DNA of 64,000 nt from Rhizobium phaseoli. Lineage in GTDB: Bacteria > Pseudomonadota > Alphaproteobacteria > Rhizobiales > Rhizobiaceae. The DNA lies in contig NZ_ML133568.1 in the NCBI RefSeq assembly GCF_003985125.1, positions 369,039-433,038 of the forward strand, read 5' to 3'. Made by a program: the position numbers and the translations under genes. Of the stretch, positions 34,156 through 42,470 are shown one piece after another. How positions within the stretch are numbered: position 1 is the first letter of the stretch; the number at the start of each line of letters is the position of its first letter. The notes under the pieces were generated by a model. That model saw only the letters and a list, made by a program, of their open reading frames with translations, was not told the DNA's origin and did not search any database.

Positions 34156-35070
34156 ATGGCAAATGCCGTTCTTTTCATCGCGACCGTCCTGATATGGGGG
34201 ACGACCTGGATCGCCATTGCAATGCAGGTGGGTCCCGTGCCGGTGCTGGTCTCGGTCTTTTACAGATTTGCGCTTGCCGCCATGATCTTCGTCGCCATCC
34301 TGGCTGCCATTCGCCGGCTCAAGCTCCCCGCCTTGCGCGATCAACCCTTCATCCTGGCGCAAGCGCTCTGCCTGTTCAGCCTCAATTTCATCTGTTTCTA
34401 CAACGCCGCCGGCTCGATTCCTTCAGGGCTGATCTCGGTGATCTTCTCGCTCGCGACGATCTACAATGCCGTCAATGCGCGCCTCCTCTTCGGCGACCGC
34501 ATTACCGGCCGCACGCTCTTCGCAGCGGCGCTCGGCGCAACCGGCCTTCTCCTGCTGTTCGGAGAGGAGGTTGTCGTCGATTTCGATATGGGCACGCTGA
34601 AAGGGATCGGGCTTGCAGCGCTCGGCACGCTGTTCTTCTCGCTCGGCAATATGGCATCGCGCCGCAACAGCGCGGCCGGAATCTCACCGCTGACCGCCAA
34701 TGCCTGGGGCATGACCTATGGCGCGATCGTCCTCCTCGTGCTGATTGCCGTGACGCGGACTCCGATCGTGGCACCATCGGGCGTCACCTATCTTGCCGCG
34801 CTGCTCTATCTCTCGGCCATCGGATCGGTGATCGGTTTCACAACCTATCTCATGCTGGTGTCGCGCATCGGCTCCTCACGCGCGGCCTACGCCACCGTGC
34901 TGTTCCCGATCGTCGCCCTGTCGCTGTCGACGGTCTTCGAGGGCTACCACTGGACCGGCCTCGGCCTGATCGGGCTGGCGCTGACGCTGCTCGGGAACGT
35001 GATCATCTTTGCGCGGCCTCTCGCGCGGCGGTCGCCGCAACCAGATACGAGCCTGCCGGCCCGCGGCTGA
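34156..35070 (+). CDS. EamA/DMT-superfamily transporter
   Basis: This 304-residue protein has ten predicted transmembrane segments in two EamA repeats (LFIATVLIWGTTWIAIAMQV at the start, GSVIGFTTYLMLVSRIGSSR and LIGLALTLLGNVIIFARPL in the second half). It is an exporter of amino acids, metabolites or drugs. The ATG at 34156 is 9 bases after GAGG and gives a start at the first membrane helix. A longer in-frame start at 34123 adds a charged leader and is less likely. It is divergent from the AraC regulator. Confidence 0.85.
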   Translation: MANAVLFIATVLIWGTTWIAIAMQVGPVPVLVSVFYRFALAAMIFVAILAAIRRLKLPALRDQPFILAQALCLFSLNFICFYNAAGSIPSGLISVIFSLATIYNAVNARLLFGDRITGRTLFAAALGATGLLLLFGEEVVVDFDMGTLKGIGLAALGTLFFSLGNMASRRNSAAGISPLTANAWGMTYGAIVLLVLIAVTRTPIVAPSGVTYLAALLYLSAIGSVIGFTTYLMLVSRIGSSRAAYATVLFPIVALSLSTVFEGYHWTGLGLIGLALTLLGNVIIFARPLARRSPQPDTSLPARG

Positions 35071-35109
35071 AGGACGGGCGAGGCGCGCTAAGCGCGTCGC
35101 GATCTTCAG

Positions 35110-35367
35110 GTGGATCGCGCCGTCTTCGACCGTCGACTTCCCGTGCATCTCAGGGCCCGCCGAAACCGGCTGGACGAAGCCGTCGGGCAAGTCATGGGAA
35201 TACTTCGAAGCGCTCGCAAGACACTTGGGTCTTACGATCCGTTAACCACATTCAATGTCGTAGAAGGGGAAGCAGACGAGAACGCCTCATTCCACTTGCG
35301 TGAGGAAAAATTCGCGAGATGCTGCGAGTATATGTTGGCGATTTTTAAGGGCCAGGGCAAGGAATGA
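35110..35367 (+). CDS. Small ORF formed partly from the GH20 remnant
   Basis: This 85-codon frame begins in the hexosaminidase remnant (MDRAVFDRR matches it, then leaves its frame) and continues with about 40 residues not related to it (TTFNVVEGEADENASFHLRE and on). An internal ATG at 35194 is also possible. The stop overlaps the next ATG as ATGA, which suggests coupling to the 101-residue ORF downstream. No family is recognised. It may be a chance fusion made by decay, or a young gene. I rate expression as uncertain. Confidence 0.35.
   Translation: MDRAVFDRRLPVHLRARRNRLDEAVGQVMGILRSARKTLGSYDPLTTFNVVEGEADENASFHLREEKFARCCEYMLAIFKGQGKE
35112..35222 (+). pseudogene. Decayed, frameshifted copy of the GH20 3' end
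   Basis: About 110 bases align with the GH20 gene at 32980-33090 (DRAVFDR, then after a small deletion ISGPAETGWTKPSGKSW against ISGLAETGWTKPSAKSW). The frame changes between the two halves near 35134, so no full domain can be made. It has the same orientation as the intact gene, with only the AraC and EamA genes between the copies. The copy has diverged well beyond a recent duplication. This is best read as the displaced original 3' end after insertion of the AraC-EamA cargo. Confidence 0.75.
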
Positions 35368-35669
35368 CGCACGGTGAAATCAACTTTGCGATCCGCGTCA
35401 CGCTGGGAATTGATCTTGTCATCGTCTGCGCGCTAACCGCTTACTTTTATGTGCGTAACGAAATGCTCGCCGCACGCGCTGCCCGCATCGGGAATATAAC
35501 TTACCACGCCGGAACTATTTTCACGGGGATAGCCTATGGCCACCCCGATTGTCCGCCGGAGATTGCCGCAGAGTATCTATCACTAAGGCGTAAATTTCTC
35601 AAAATAACCACCATCGCCTCCTCACCGATGATACTTTACATGATTTTTCTTCAGAAATACTTTCACTAA
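35364..35669 (+). CDS. Hypothetical small membrane protein
   Basis: This 101-residue protein has a predicted transmembrane segment near residues 8-29 (AIRVTLGIDLVIVCALTAYF) and a second near the C-terminus (ITTIASSPMILYMIFLQ). A short soluble part between them includes YHAGTIFTGIAYGHPDCPPE. I do not recognise a family. Base composition is more AT-rich than the surrounding genes, suggesting foreign origin. Its start overlaps the preceding small ORF by four bases. It lies at the right edge of the insertion-like segment that begins after the GH20 gene. Confidence 0.6.
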   Translation: MTHGEINFAIRVTLGIDLVIVCALTAYFYVRNEMLAARAARIGNITYHAGTIFTGIAYGHPDCPPEIAAEYLSLRRKFLKITTIASSPMILYMIFLQKYFH

Positions 35670-35690
35670 ACCAAAATATCCCCTGACCGT

Positions 35691-36893
35691 TTAGCCGACC
35701 GGCTTCTGCAGCACGTCGAAGCGCGGATTGGTTTCGGAGAAGATCGGCAGGGCCGCGGCGCCGAGGATGGCGGTATCCTTGCCGGTCATGCCGATCATGA
35801 CGCGCGGCACCGTCCGCTGCCGGCCGGGGTCGATCGGATCGTGCAGCGGCTCCAGCCGGTCGGCAAGCCGGCGCATCAGCGATGTCGGCAGGCTGCCGCC
35901 GAGCACGATGGTCTGAGGATCGAAAGCGAGCTCGAGGAAATCGACGGTCTGCCGCAGTGGCTGGACGGCCTGGTCGAGCCAGGCGTCCAGCCCGTCGCTG
36001 CCCCTGTCGATCAGCGCGTCGAGCGCGTCGGGCGACAGTTCCGCTGTGTTGGCGATGCCCATGAAGTCGTAGGCGACCGACGGCGAGACATAACGATCGA
36101 GGCAGCCGCGTTTGCCGCAGCTGCAGAGCCTGCCATGCGGCTCGACGATGATATGGCCGATCTCGCCGGCATTGTTGCGGCTGCCCTTGTAGAGATGGCC
36201 GTCGAGGAACATGCCGGCACCGATGCCGCCGCCGCCGGCCAGAAACAGGTAGACGAAGCTGGCGAGGCCGCGGGCAACACCGTGCAGGCGCTCGCCGATC
36301 GCCGCCGCCGTCGCATCGTTCTCGACCAGCACCGGCGCATTGAGCCGCTGTTCCAGCTCGTGGCCGACGGGGAATCCCTGCCAGCCGGGCAGGCTCTGGG
36401 GGCTGAGAGAGGTGGTGCCGCCCTCGGCATAACGGCCGGGCAGGGCGATGCCGACGCCGAGCAGCCGCTGCTGATCGAAGGCGAAGGCCTGCCTGAGATG
36501 CTCGACGATCGACTGGAGGACCGGCATGGCCCGCTGCGGATCAGGATGTTCGACATGGCGCTCGATGCGCGCGCAGACGGCGCCGGAGAGATCGGTCAGC
36601 ACGCCGCTCGCCCGCTGGCGGCCAAGCTCGAGGCCGATCGAATAGGCGCCGGCGGGATTGATCGAATAGGGAATGATCGGCTGGCCGCGCGCCAGCTTCT
36701 GCGCCTCGGCGGCGACGAGTAGATGCGACCTCTCCAGCTCCTCGACGATATTCGACACCGTCTGCGGCGTCAGAGCCGTCATCCGGGCGATCGCCGCCCG
36801 CGACAGAGAACCGTGCGTGCGGATCAACTCGATCACCACCCGCCGATTGTGAGACTTGGCCTGCTCGAGATTCGTGCCGGAGATCGCCTTCAT
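35691..36893 (-). CDS. ROK-family transcriptional regulator
   Basis: This 400-residue NagC/XylR-type repressor has an N-terminal winged HTH (SRAAIARMTALTPQTVSNIV) followed by a ROK sugar-kinase-like domain with the zinc-binding signature CSCGKRGCLD and the nucleotide/sugar-binding LFLAGGGGIGAGMFLDGHL. Such regulators bind a sugar or amino sugar to release DNA. It is last in a minus-strand run of RidA, RpiR, SDR, MFS and ROK genes with gaps of 10-100 bases, so it likely responds to the compound handled there. It is also only 2.6 kb from the hexosaminidase gene. Confidence 0.87.
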   Translation of the reverse strand: MKAISGTNLEQAKSHNRRVVIELIRTHGSLSRAAIARMTALTPQTVSNIVEELERSHLLVAAEAQKLARGQPIIPYSINPAGAYSIGLELGRQRASGVLTDLSGAVCARIERHVEHPDPQRAMPVLQSIVEHLRQAFAFDQQRLLGVGIALPGRYAEGGTTSLSPQSLPGWQGFPVGHELEQRLNAPVLVENDATAAAIGERLHGVARGLASFVYLFLAGGGGIGAGMFLDGHLYKGSRNNAGEIGHIIVEPHGRLCSCGKRGCLDRYVSPSVAYDFMGIANTAELSPDALDALIDRGSDGLDAWLDQAVQPLRQTVDFLELAFDPQTIVLGGSLPTSLMRRLADRLEPLHDPIDPGRQRTVPRVMIGMTGKDTAILGAAALPIFSETNPRFDVLQKPVG

Positions 36894-36968
36894 GTCGCCT
36901 TCAAAGGATAAGCTTCACCACCCTTGTCACAAGACGGGTGGCGATGAAAGCCACATTCTTCGTGCCGC

Positions 36969-38192
36969 CTATTGAACCTCGGCGTCGGCAGGCGCAACGG
37001 CATTGCGCCGCTGCAGCAGGCCGAGGATCGTGATCCCAGACAGGCCGGTGACTGCGCTCAGAATGGCGGTTCCGGAATAACCGATCGCCCAGGTGCCGGC
37101 GGCGAAGACCAGCGCACCGATGCCCGCACTCGCAAAGACATTGACGGAGATCAGCGCGCTGCCGAGCCCTGGCCGGTCGCCAATGAGATCCTGCAGGTAG
37201 GTGATCGGAATGCTGATGATCGCCGCAGCACCGATGCCGGCAAGCAGGGTCAGCGCATAGAGGTGCCATGGAGCGGAGGCAAAGCCGAGCAGGCCGAGAA
37301 ACAGCGCGTAGATGATGGTGCCGGCGGCCAGCGCCATCATCTGGCCGGTCTTCCGGGCGATCCGCGACCAGACGATGATGAAGATGATCTCCAGCGCTGC
37401 GACGATGCCGACGAGAATGCCGACATCGCTGAGCCGGCCATGCGCCGCGCCCGTGGCGATCAACGGCAGAAGCGCATCATTCAGATGCAGCGTGCTGGTG
37501 ATCAGGGCGACACCTGCGATATGCGCCGAAACCCGCGGCGACACCACCTGGCGGAGCGCTTCGAAATAGGTGAGACGGCGAACCTCCGCCATCATCGCTC
37601 CGGCGCGCTTCGGAAGAGCAAAGAGGATGATGCCCTGGCACAGCACACAGGAGAGGCTGGCGAAGAGATAGGCCGGTAGCATGCTCGACGCGCCGGAGAG
37701 GACAAGACCCGTTATGCCGGGGATCAGCACCCAGGAGAGCGAGATCATCGCGCGCACGCCGGAGTTGGCCGTCACCATGTCGCTGCGGCTCATGCCCTGC
37801 ATCGCCGCGCGCGCATTGGCAAACAGCAGCGAGTTCAGTGCCCCGTAGATCGGCAGCGGCAGCAGCGCGCTGACGATGAAGGTCGCCGGGCTTGGAAAGG
37901 CATAAACGATGCCGTAGCCGACGATGCCGAACAGACACGCGCCGATCATCGCCGAACGGTATTCGCCGAGCCGGTCGGCAAGATTGCCGAGCAGGACGCT
38001 GATCACCACATTCACCGCCGCCGAGGCAAAGGCGAGGAAGGAATAGAGCCCGTCGCTCAGGCCCAGTTCGCGAATGCCGACGATCGACCGATAGGGCGCG
38101 GTCATCGCCCCCGCCATGCCGAAGGTGAAAATGGCAATCATGCTGGCGCGGATCGCCGGATTGCGGAAGACGTCGGGAAAGAAGCGGCTCAT
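36969..38192 (-). CDS. MFS transporter (sugar-efflux-like)
   Basis: This 407-residue protein has about 12 transmembrane segments and the MFS motif A in GNLADRLGEYRSAMIGACLF. The N-terminal helix pattern GMAGAMTAPYRSIVGIRELG and overall length suit the SET (sugar efflux transporter) group. It is probably a sugar or glycoside exporter or importer. It lies upstream of the ROK regulator (75 bases) and downstream of the SDR gene (100 bases) on the same strand. Direction of transport is not decidable from sequence. Confidence 0.82.
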   Translation of the reverse strand: MSRFFPDVFRNPAIRASMIAIFTFGMAGAMTAPYRSIVGIRELGLSDGLYSFLAFASAAVNVVISVLLGNLADRLGEYRSAMIGACLFGIVGYGIVYAFPSPATFIVSALLPLPIYGALNSLLFANARAAMQGMSRSDMVTANSGVRAMISLSWVLIPGITGLVLSGASSMLPAYLFASLSCVLCQGIILFALPKRAGAMMAEVRRLTYFEALRQVVSPRVSAHIAGVALITSTLHLNDALLPLIATGAAHGRLSDVGILVGIVAALEIIFIIVWSRIARKTGQMMALAAGTIIYALFLGLLGFASAPWHLYALTLLAGIGAAAIISIPITYLQDLIGDRPGLGSALISVNVFASAGIGALVFAAGTWAIGYSGTAILSAVTGLSGITILGLLQRRNAVAPADAEVQ

Positions 38193-38292
38193 CGCATCAT
38201 CAATCGAATGGGAAGATTCGCGGGCGCGGCCGCGGCGGGCAGTCCTGAAGGTCTGTCATGCTGTCTGTGCGCTCGAAGATCGGAGCGGCTGA

Positions 38293-39069
38293 TCAATAAT
38301 GCTCTGATTGGGAGAAAGTTCGCGCCAGTTCGGCCTGGCCTGCCGTCAGCCCGCAATCGACCGGCAGGCAGACCCCTGATATGGCGGCTGCGAGCGGACC
38401 GGCCAGGAAGCCCACGGCATTGGCGACATCGCGGGGATCGACGACGCGCTGCAGCGGGTACCAGCGGCGCGCCTCCTCGAACACGTTGGGATTGGCGGCG
38501 GCGCGCGCTTCCCAGGCCTGCGTCTTCACCGTGCCGGGGGCAACGGCATTCGAGCGGATGCCGAACTTGCCGTATTCCACGGCGACCAGCCGGGTGAAAT
38601 GCAGCAGACCGGCCTTGGCGGCACTGTAGGCCGGATGCCCGAAGACATGCATGCCGTTGACCGAGGCGATATTGACGACAGACCCTTTGGACGCCTTCAG
38701 CATCGGCTCGAAGGCGCGGAAGCACAAGAAGGCGGCTTCGAGATTGAGCGCATTGTCCGCCCGCCAGATCTCCGGCGTCGTGTCGTGCAGGCTGGTCGCG
38801 CGTGCCGCACCGGCATTGTTGACGAGGGTTCGAACCAGCCCGGCCTCGGCGGCGCGTTTTGCCAGTTCCGATATGCTCGTCTCGCTGGTCACATCGCAGC
38901 CGACGGCGACGAAACGGCTGGCCGGCCCGAGTTTTGCAGCGACGGCGGCCGCCGCCGCCGCATCGATGTCGGCAAGCAGCACGACGTCGTGATCTTCGGC
39001 AAGACGTGCGGCGATCGCCGCGCCGATATCGCCCGCCGCCCCTGTGACGATGGCTGCCGATTGGGTCAT
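38293..39069 (-). CDS. Short-chain dehydrogenase/reductase
   Basis: This 258-residue classical SDR has IVTGAAGDIGAAIAARL, NNAG (VNNAGAARATS), the catalytic YSAAK and the C-terminal dimer segment ISGVCLPVDCGLTAG. It is likely a sugar or polyol dehydrogenase. The start at 39069 (MTQSAAIVTG) follows GGGAGTCTGGGAAA. A frame extension of 82 codons upstream overlaps the RpiR gene and has no SDR content. It is part of the RidA-RpiR-SDR-MFS-ROK run. Confidence 0.87.
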   Translation of the reverse strand: MTQSAAIVTGAAGDIGAAIAARLAEDHDVVLLADIDAAAAAAVAAKLGPASRFVAVGCDVTSETSISELAKRAAEAGLVRTLVNNAGAARATSLHDTTPEIWRADNALNLEAAFLCFRAFEPMLKASKGSVVNIASVNGMHVFGHPAYSAAKAGLLHFTRLVAVEYGKFGIRSNAVAPGTVKTQAWEARAAANPNVFEEARRWYPLQRVVDPRDVANAVGFLAGPLAAAISGVCLPVDCGLTAGQAELARTFSQSEHY

Positions 39070-39094
39070 TTTCCCAGACTCCCGCTCATGGATT

Positions 39095-39970
39095 TCAGTC
39101 TCCAAGCAATTGCCGGTCGTCGCCGTCGCGGTGGATGACGAGCTGCTGCTTGATGCGCCGCAGCGTGGTCGTCGCCTTCGGCTGAACGGCATAGGCGACC
39201 AGGCTCGAGAGAATATCGACCGTCGCGATATAGGCGATGCGCGTCGAGGTCGGACGATAGATATTGTTGCCTTCGGGCAGGTCGATCGGCACGACGATTT
39301 CGGCGGCCTTGGCAACCGGGCTGTCCGTCTGGGTCAGCGCGATCGTCTTCACCTTGGCCTGGCGGGCAAGCTCGAAGGCGCGCACCAGCTCCAGATTGCG
39401 CCCGGAGAAGGACGAGCCGATCAGCACGTCGCCCGGCCGGGCCGCCGCCGCCATCATCAGCTGCATGCTGTGATCGGAACTGGCGGTGATGCGAAGCCCG
39501 AGACGGAAGAGGCGGTTCTGCAGCTCATCGGCGATCATCGACGAATTGCCGCCCGAGCCGAAGGCATAGATCATGTCGGCCTTGGCGATATGGGCAACGG
39601 CCGCTTCGATCGCCGCGAGATCGAGCGAGCGATGCAGGAGAAACAGCGCGTTCTGCGCCTTGGTGATGATATCCTGGGCAACATCGGCCGGTTCGGTGCT
39701 CTTCGATTCCGGCTTCAGATAACGCACGCCGATATGGGCGGTGCGGGCGAGCTGCACCTTGAAATCGGAAAAGCTCTCGCAGCCGAGCCGGCGGCAGAAG
39801 CGCGTGACGGTCGGCGGCGAAACCTCGGCGCGTTCGGCGAGCTCGATGATCGAGGCATTCACCGCGAATTCGAAATCGTTGACGATGATTTCGGCGATGC
39901 GGTTCTCCGAAGGAGAAAGCCGGCTCTTATCTTCCTGCAATGTCGAAAAGATATCCAAACCGACTCCCAC
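39095..39970 (-). CDS. RpiR/MurR-family regulator
   Basis: This protein of about 290 residues has an N-terminal HTH (ASIIELAERAEVSPPTVTRFCRR) and a C-terminal SIS phosphosugar-binding domain (MIYAFGSGGNSSMIADELQN, IGSSFSGRNLELV). It senses sugar phosphates. The start is uncertain: GTG at 39970 avoids overlap with the RidA gene, and TTG at 39958 after GGGAG is an alternative. A TGAAA-N4-TTTCA site in the divergent promoter region at 40455-40468 is a candidate target. It is probably the local regulator of both divergent gene runs. Confidence 0.85.
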   Translation of the reverse strand: MGVGLDIFSTLQEDKSRLSPSENRIAEIIVNDFEFAVNASIIELAERAEVSPPTVTRFCRRLGCESFSDFKVQLARTAHIGVRYLKPESKSTEPADVAQDIITKAQNALFLLHRSLDLAAIEAAVAHIAKADMIYAFGSGGNSSMIADELQNRLFRLGLRITASSDHSMQLMMAAAARPGDVLIGSSFSGRNLELVRAFELARQAKVKTIALTQTDSPVAKAAEIVVPIDLPEGNNIYRPTSTRIAYIATVDILSSLVAYAVQPKATTTLRRIKQQLVIHRDGDDRQLLGD

Positions 39971-39980
39971 CGATTTTTCG

Positions 39981-40370
39981 CTATGCGTCCTTCTTCTTAT
40001 AGGCCACGCAGTCGATCTCAACCTTGCAATCGACCATCATCGACGATTGCACACAGGCGCGTGCCGGCGGATGTTCGCCGAAATACTCCTGATAGATCTT
40101 GTTGAAGGTCCAGAAGTCGCGCGGATCGTCGAGCCAGACGCCGACGCGCACGACATCCTCGACGCCGTAGCCGGCTTCCTCGAGAATCTCCAGCACATTG
40201 GCGATCGTCTTGTGGGTCTGGGCGATGATGTTGCCGTCGATGATTTCGCCGTCTTCCATCGCAACCTGACCGGAAACATAAAGCCAGCCATCGGCTTCGA
40301 CCGCACGCGCGAATGGCAACGTCTTGCCGCCGGCGCCCGTTTGAACCGTGCCATAGCGCTTGATGGGCAT
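39981..40370 (-). CDS. RidA/YjgF-family enamine deaminase-like protein
   Basis: This 129-residue protein has the conserved RidA pattern GWLYVSGQVAMEDGEI and the active-site Arg in PPARACVQSSMM. RidA proteins hydrolyse reactive enamine/imine intermediates released by PLP-dependent dehydratases. A fold-type III PLP enzyme that can generate such intermediates is encoded divergently at 42471, which gives a functional link. The ATG at 40370 follows AAGGACTTCAGC. It is first in the minus-strand run. Confidence 0.87.
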   Translation of the reverse strand: MPIKRYGTVQTGAGGKTLPFARAVEADGWLYVSGQVAMEDGEIIDGNIIAQTHKTIANVLEILEEAGYGVEDVVRVGVWLDDPRDFWTFNKIYQEYFGEHPPARACVQSSMMVDCKVEIDCVAYKKKDA

Positions 40371-40454
40371 GCTGAAGTCCTTGCAAATTATTTTCTTGAT
40401 ACGTTGACAAATGACCATAGAAAGCAGAATTTGACCAGTGAAAAACGCGATTTA

Positions 40455-40468
40455 TGAAAAGAATTTCA
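40455..40468. promoter_or_regulatory. Candidate RpiR operator TGAAA-N4-TTTCA
   Basis: The inverted repeat lies 14 bases before the start of the NTF2-like gene and within the divergent region shared with the RidA gene. TTGACA at 40404-40409 is a possible -35 box upstream. RpiR-type proteins bind short AT-rich inverted repeats of this form, so the neighbouring RpiR gene product is the obvious candidate. Confidence 0.4.
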
Positions 40469-40481
40469 ATCCGGGGGAGAC

Positions 40482-40964
40482 ATGCGCGATCCTTTTCAGA
40501 ACCCTTTTCCCTCGGACAGCGCCCGGCAGGCGATCTGGGAAATGCTCGTTTCGCGCGATATCGACGCTTTTCTCGCCGCCGACTGGTCGATGGTGGAAGA
40601 TGACTTCGTCGAAGAAGGCTTCATCGGCATCGACGGCCGCAAAGAGGTGAACCCCGACAAGTGGCGGCTCGCCTTTCCCTCGCTTTCGGCCTATCGCGAA
40701 GAGTGGCTGAGGCAGGCGAGAGATTTTGCCGGGCAGCGTTTCGCCGAAGATCCGCGCACGGCGATCTTCACCACGACGACGCTCGAAGACATCGAGATCG
40801 AAGGCGACACGGCGCTTGTCCGCAAGAAATTCGACGGCGGCATCACCAAGGCCGACGGCACCCGCGATGTCCTGCAATGGCAGACGCTCTATTATTGCAG
40901 GCGGCACCAGGGACGCTGGAAGATCTCAGGTTTCACCGGCTACCTGCCGAACCCGATGGGGTGA
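40482..40964 (+). CDS. NTF2/SnoaL-like hypothetical protein
   Basis: This 160-residue protein looks like a single cone-shaped NTF2-like domain. An N-terminal helical part (AIWEMLVSRDIDAFLAADWS) is followed by strands such as TAIFTTTTLEDIEIEGDTA and LQWQTLYYCRRHQGRWKISG. Such proteins are small-molecule-binding accessory enzymes or isomerases, and no catalytic residues can be assigned here. The ATG at 40482 follows GGGGGAGAC. It is first in a plus-strand run with the M81 peptidase and PLP-enzyme genes, so it probably belongs to the same catabolic pathway. Confidence 0.7.
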   Translation: MRDPFQNPFPSDSARQAIWEMLVSRDIDAFLAADWSMVEDDFVEEGFIGIDGRKEVNPDKWRLAFPSLSAYREEWLRQARDFAGQRFAEDPRTAIFTTTTLEDIEIEGDTALVRKKFDGGITKADGTRDVLQWQTLYYCRRHQGRWKISGFTGYLPNPMG

Positions 40965-40994
40965 CGCGGGGCCGACAACACGAAGGCCACTTTC

Positions 40995-42470
40995 TTGCGC
41001 ATATTCACGGCAGCACTGGCGACCGAGACCAACACCTTTTCCCCGATCTGCGTGGATCGTCGCGCATTCGAAGCCTCGCTTTATGCCCCGCCCGGCCAGC
41101 ACCCTGATACACCGACGCTATGCACCGCGCCGATCACCGTCGGCCGGCGCGTCGCGAGAGAAAAGGGCTGGGAGCTGATCGAGGGCACCGCCACCTGGGC
41201 CGATCCGGCGGGCCTCGTCAACCGGACGACCTATGAAGAGCTGCGCGACGAAATCCTCGGCCAGCTCCGCGCGGCCATGCCGGTCGATGCCGTCGTCATG
41301 GGCCTGCACGGCGCGATGGTCGCAGCCGGCTATGAGGATACGGAAGGCGATCTTCTCTCCCGCATGCGCGAAATCGTCGGCCCCCATGTCCTCATCTGCG
41401 CCGAGCTCGATCCGCACAGCCACCTCACCGCAAAACGTGTCGCCGCGCTTAATTTCGCCGTCTATTTCAAGGAATTTCCGCACACCGATTTCGTCGACCG
41501 CGCCGAGGATCTCTGGCGCATTGCCGTCGACACGCTCGAAGGCCGGGTCAAGCCCGTCATGTCGGTGTTCGACTGCCGGATGATCGACGTCTTCCCGACC
41601 TCGCGCGACCCGATGCGTTCCTTCGTCGACAAGATCATGCGGATCGAGAAGGACGATCCCGAGATCCTGTCGATCTCGGTGATCCACGGTTTCATGGTCG
41701 GCGACGTTCCCGAAATGGGAACGAAGCTGCTCGTCGTCACCGACAACAAGCCGGAGAAGGGCGCGGCCCTGGCGCGCGATCTCGGCCTAGAACTGTTTTC
41801 CAAGCGCGGCACCTTCATGGTGCCGCAGATCGACGAAAGGGAGGCGGTCTCGCGCGCGATGGCCGCCACCGCATGGCCCGTGGTCATCGCCGATGTCTGG
41901 GACAATCCGGGCGGCGGCACGGCCGGCGATGCGACCGTCATCCTCGCCGAGCTGATGGCCCGCGGCGTCACCAGCGCGGCGGTCGGCACCATCTGGGATC
42001 CGATGGCGGTGCAGATCTGTTTTGCGGCGGGCGAGGGGGCGGAAATTCCGCTGCGGTTCGGCGCCAAATCGGCGCCCGGCACCGGCAATCCGATCGACGG
42101 CACCGTCAAGGTCGTCAGACTGGTCAGGAATGCCGAGATGCAGTTCGGCGAGAGCCTGGCGCCCTTCGGCGATGCCGCCCATATCGTGCTCGACGGCATC
42201 GACATCATCCTCAATTCGACGCGCGCCCAGAGCTTCGACCCCAGCCTCTTTTCGGTGATGGGCATCGATCCCAAGAAGCAGAAGATCCTGGTGATCAAAT
42301 CCACCAATCATTTCTTCGCCTCCTTTTCTAAGATCGCCGCGGAAATCCTTTACTGCTCTGCCGGAACGCCCTATCCCAATAATCCGGCGACGACGCCGTA
42401 CCGGCGGGCGCCGAAGACGATATGGCCGATCGTGGCCGATCCACATGGGTTAAAACGCGGAGCCGCCTGA
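40995..42470 (+). CDS. M81-family metallopeptidase (MlrC-like)
   Basis: This 491-residue protein has the N-terminal DUF1485/MlrC domain (RIFTAALATETNTFSP, GLHGAMVAAGYEDTEGDLLS, CAELDPHSHLT with the metal-binding D-H-H pattern) and a C-terminal MlrC domain containing DNPGGGTAGDAT. The family was named for linearised-microcystin hydrolysis. In rhizobia it is a common catabolic hydrolase of unknown natural substrate. The start is TTG at 40995, 30 bases after the previous stop. It ends directly at the ATG of the PLP-enzyme gene, so both are coupled. Confidence 0.85.
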   Translation: MRIFTAALATETNTFSPICVDRRAFEASLYAPPGQHPDTPTLCTAPITVGRRVAREKGWELIEGTATWADPAGLVNRTTYEELRDEILGQLRAAMPVDAVVMGLHGAMVAAGYEDTEGDLLSRMREIVGPHVLICAELDPHSHLTAKRVAALNFAVYFKEFPHTDFVDRAEDLWRIAVDTLEGRVKPVMSVFDCRMIDVFPTSRDPMRSFVDKIMRIEKDDPEILSISVIHGFMVGDVPEMGTKLLVVTDNKPEKGAALARDLGLELFSKRGTFMVPQIDEREAVSRAMAATAWPVVIADVWDNPGGGTAGDATVILAELMARGVTSAAVGTIWDPMAVQICFAAGEGAEIPLRFGAKSAPGTGNPIDGTVKVVRLVRNAEMQFGESLAPFGDAAHIVLDGIDIILNSTRAQSFDPSLFSVMGIDPKKQKILVIKSTNHFFASFSKIAAEILYCSAGTPYPNNPATTPYRRAPKTIWPIVADPHGLKRGAA

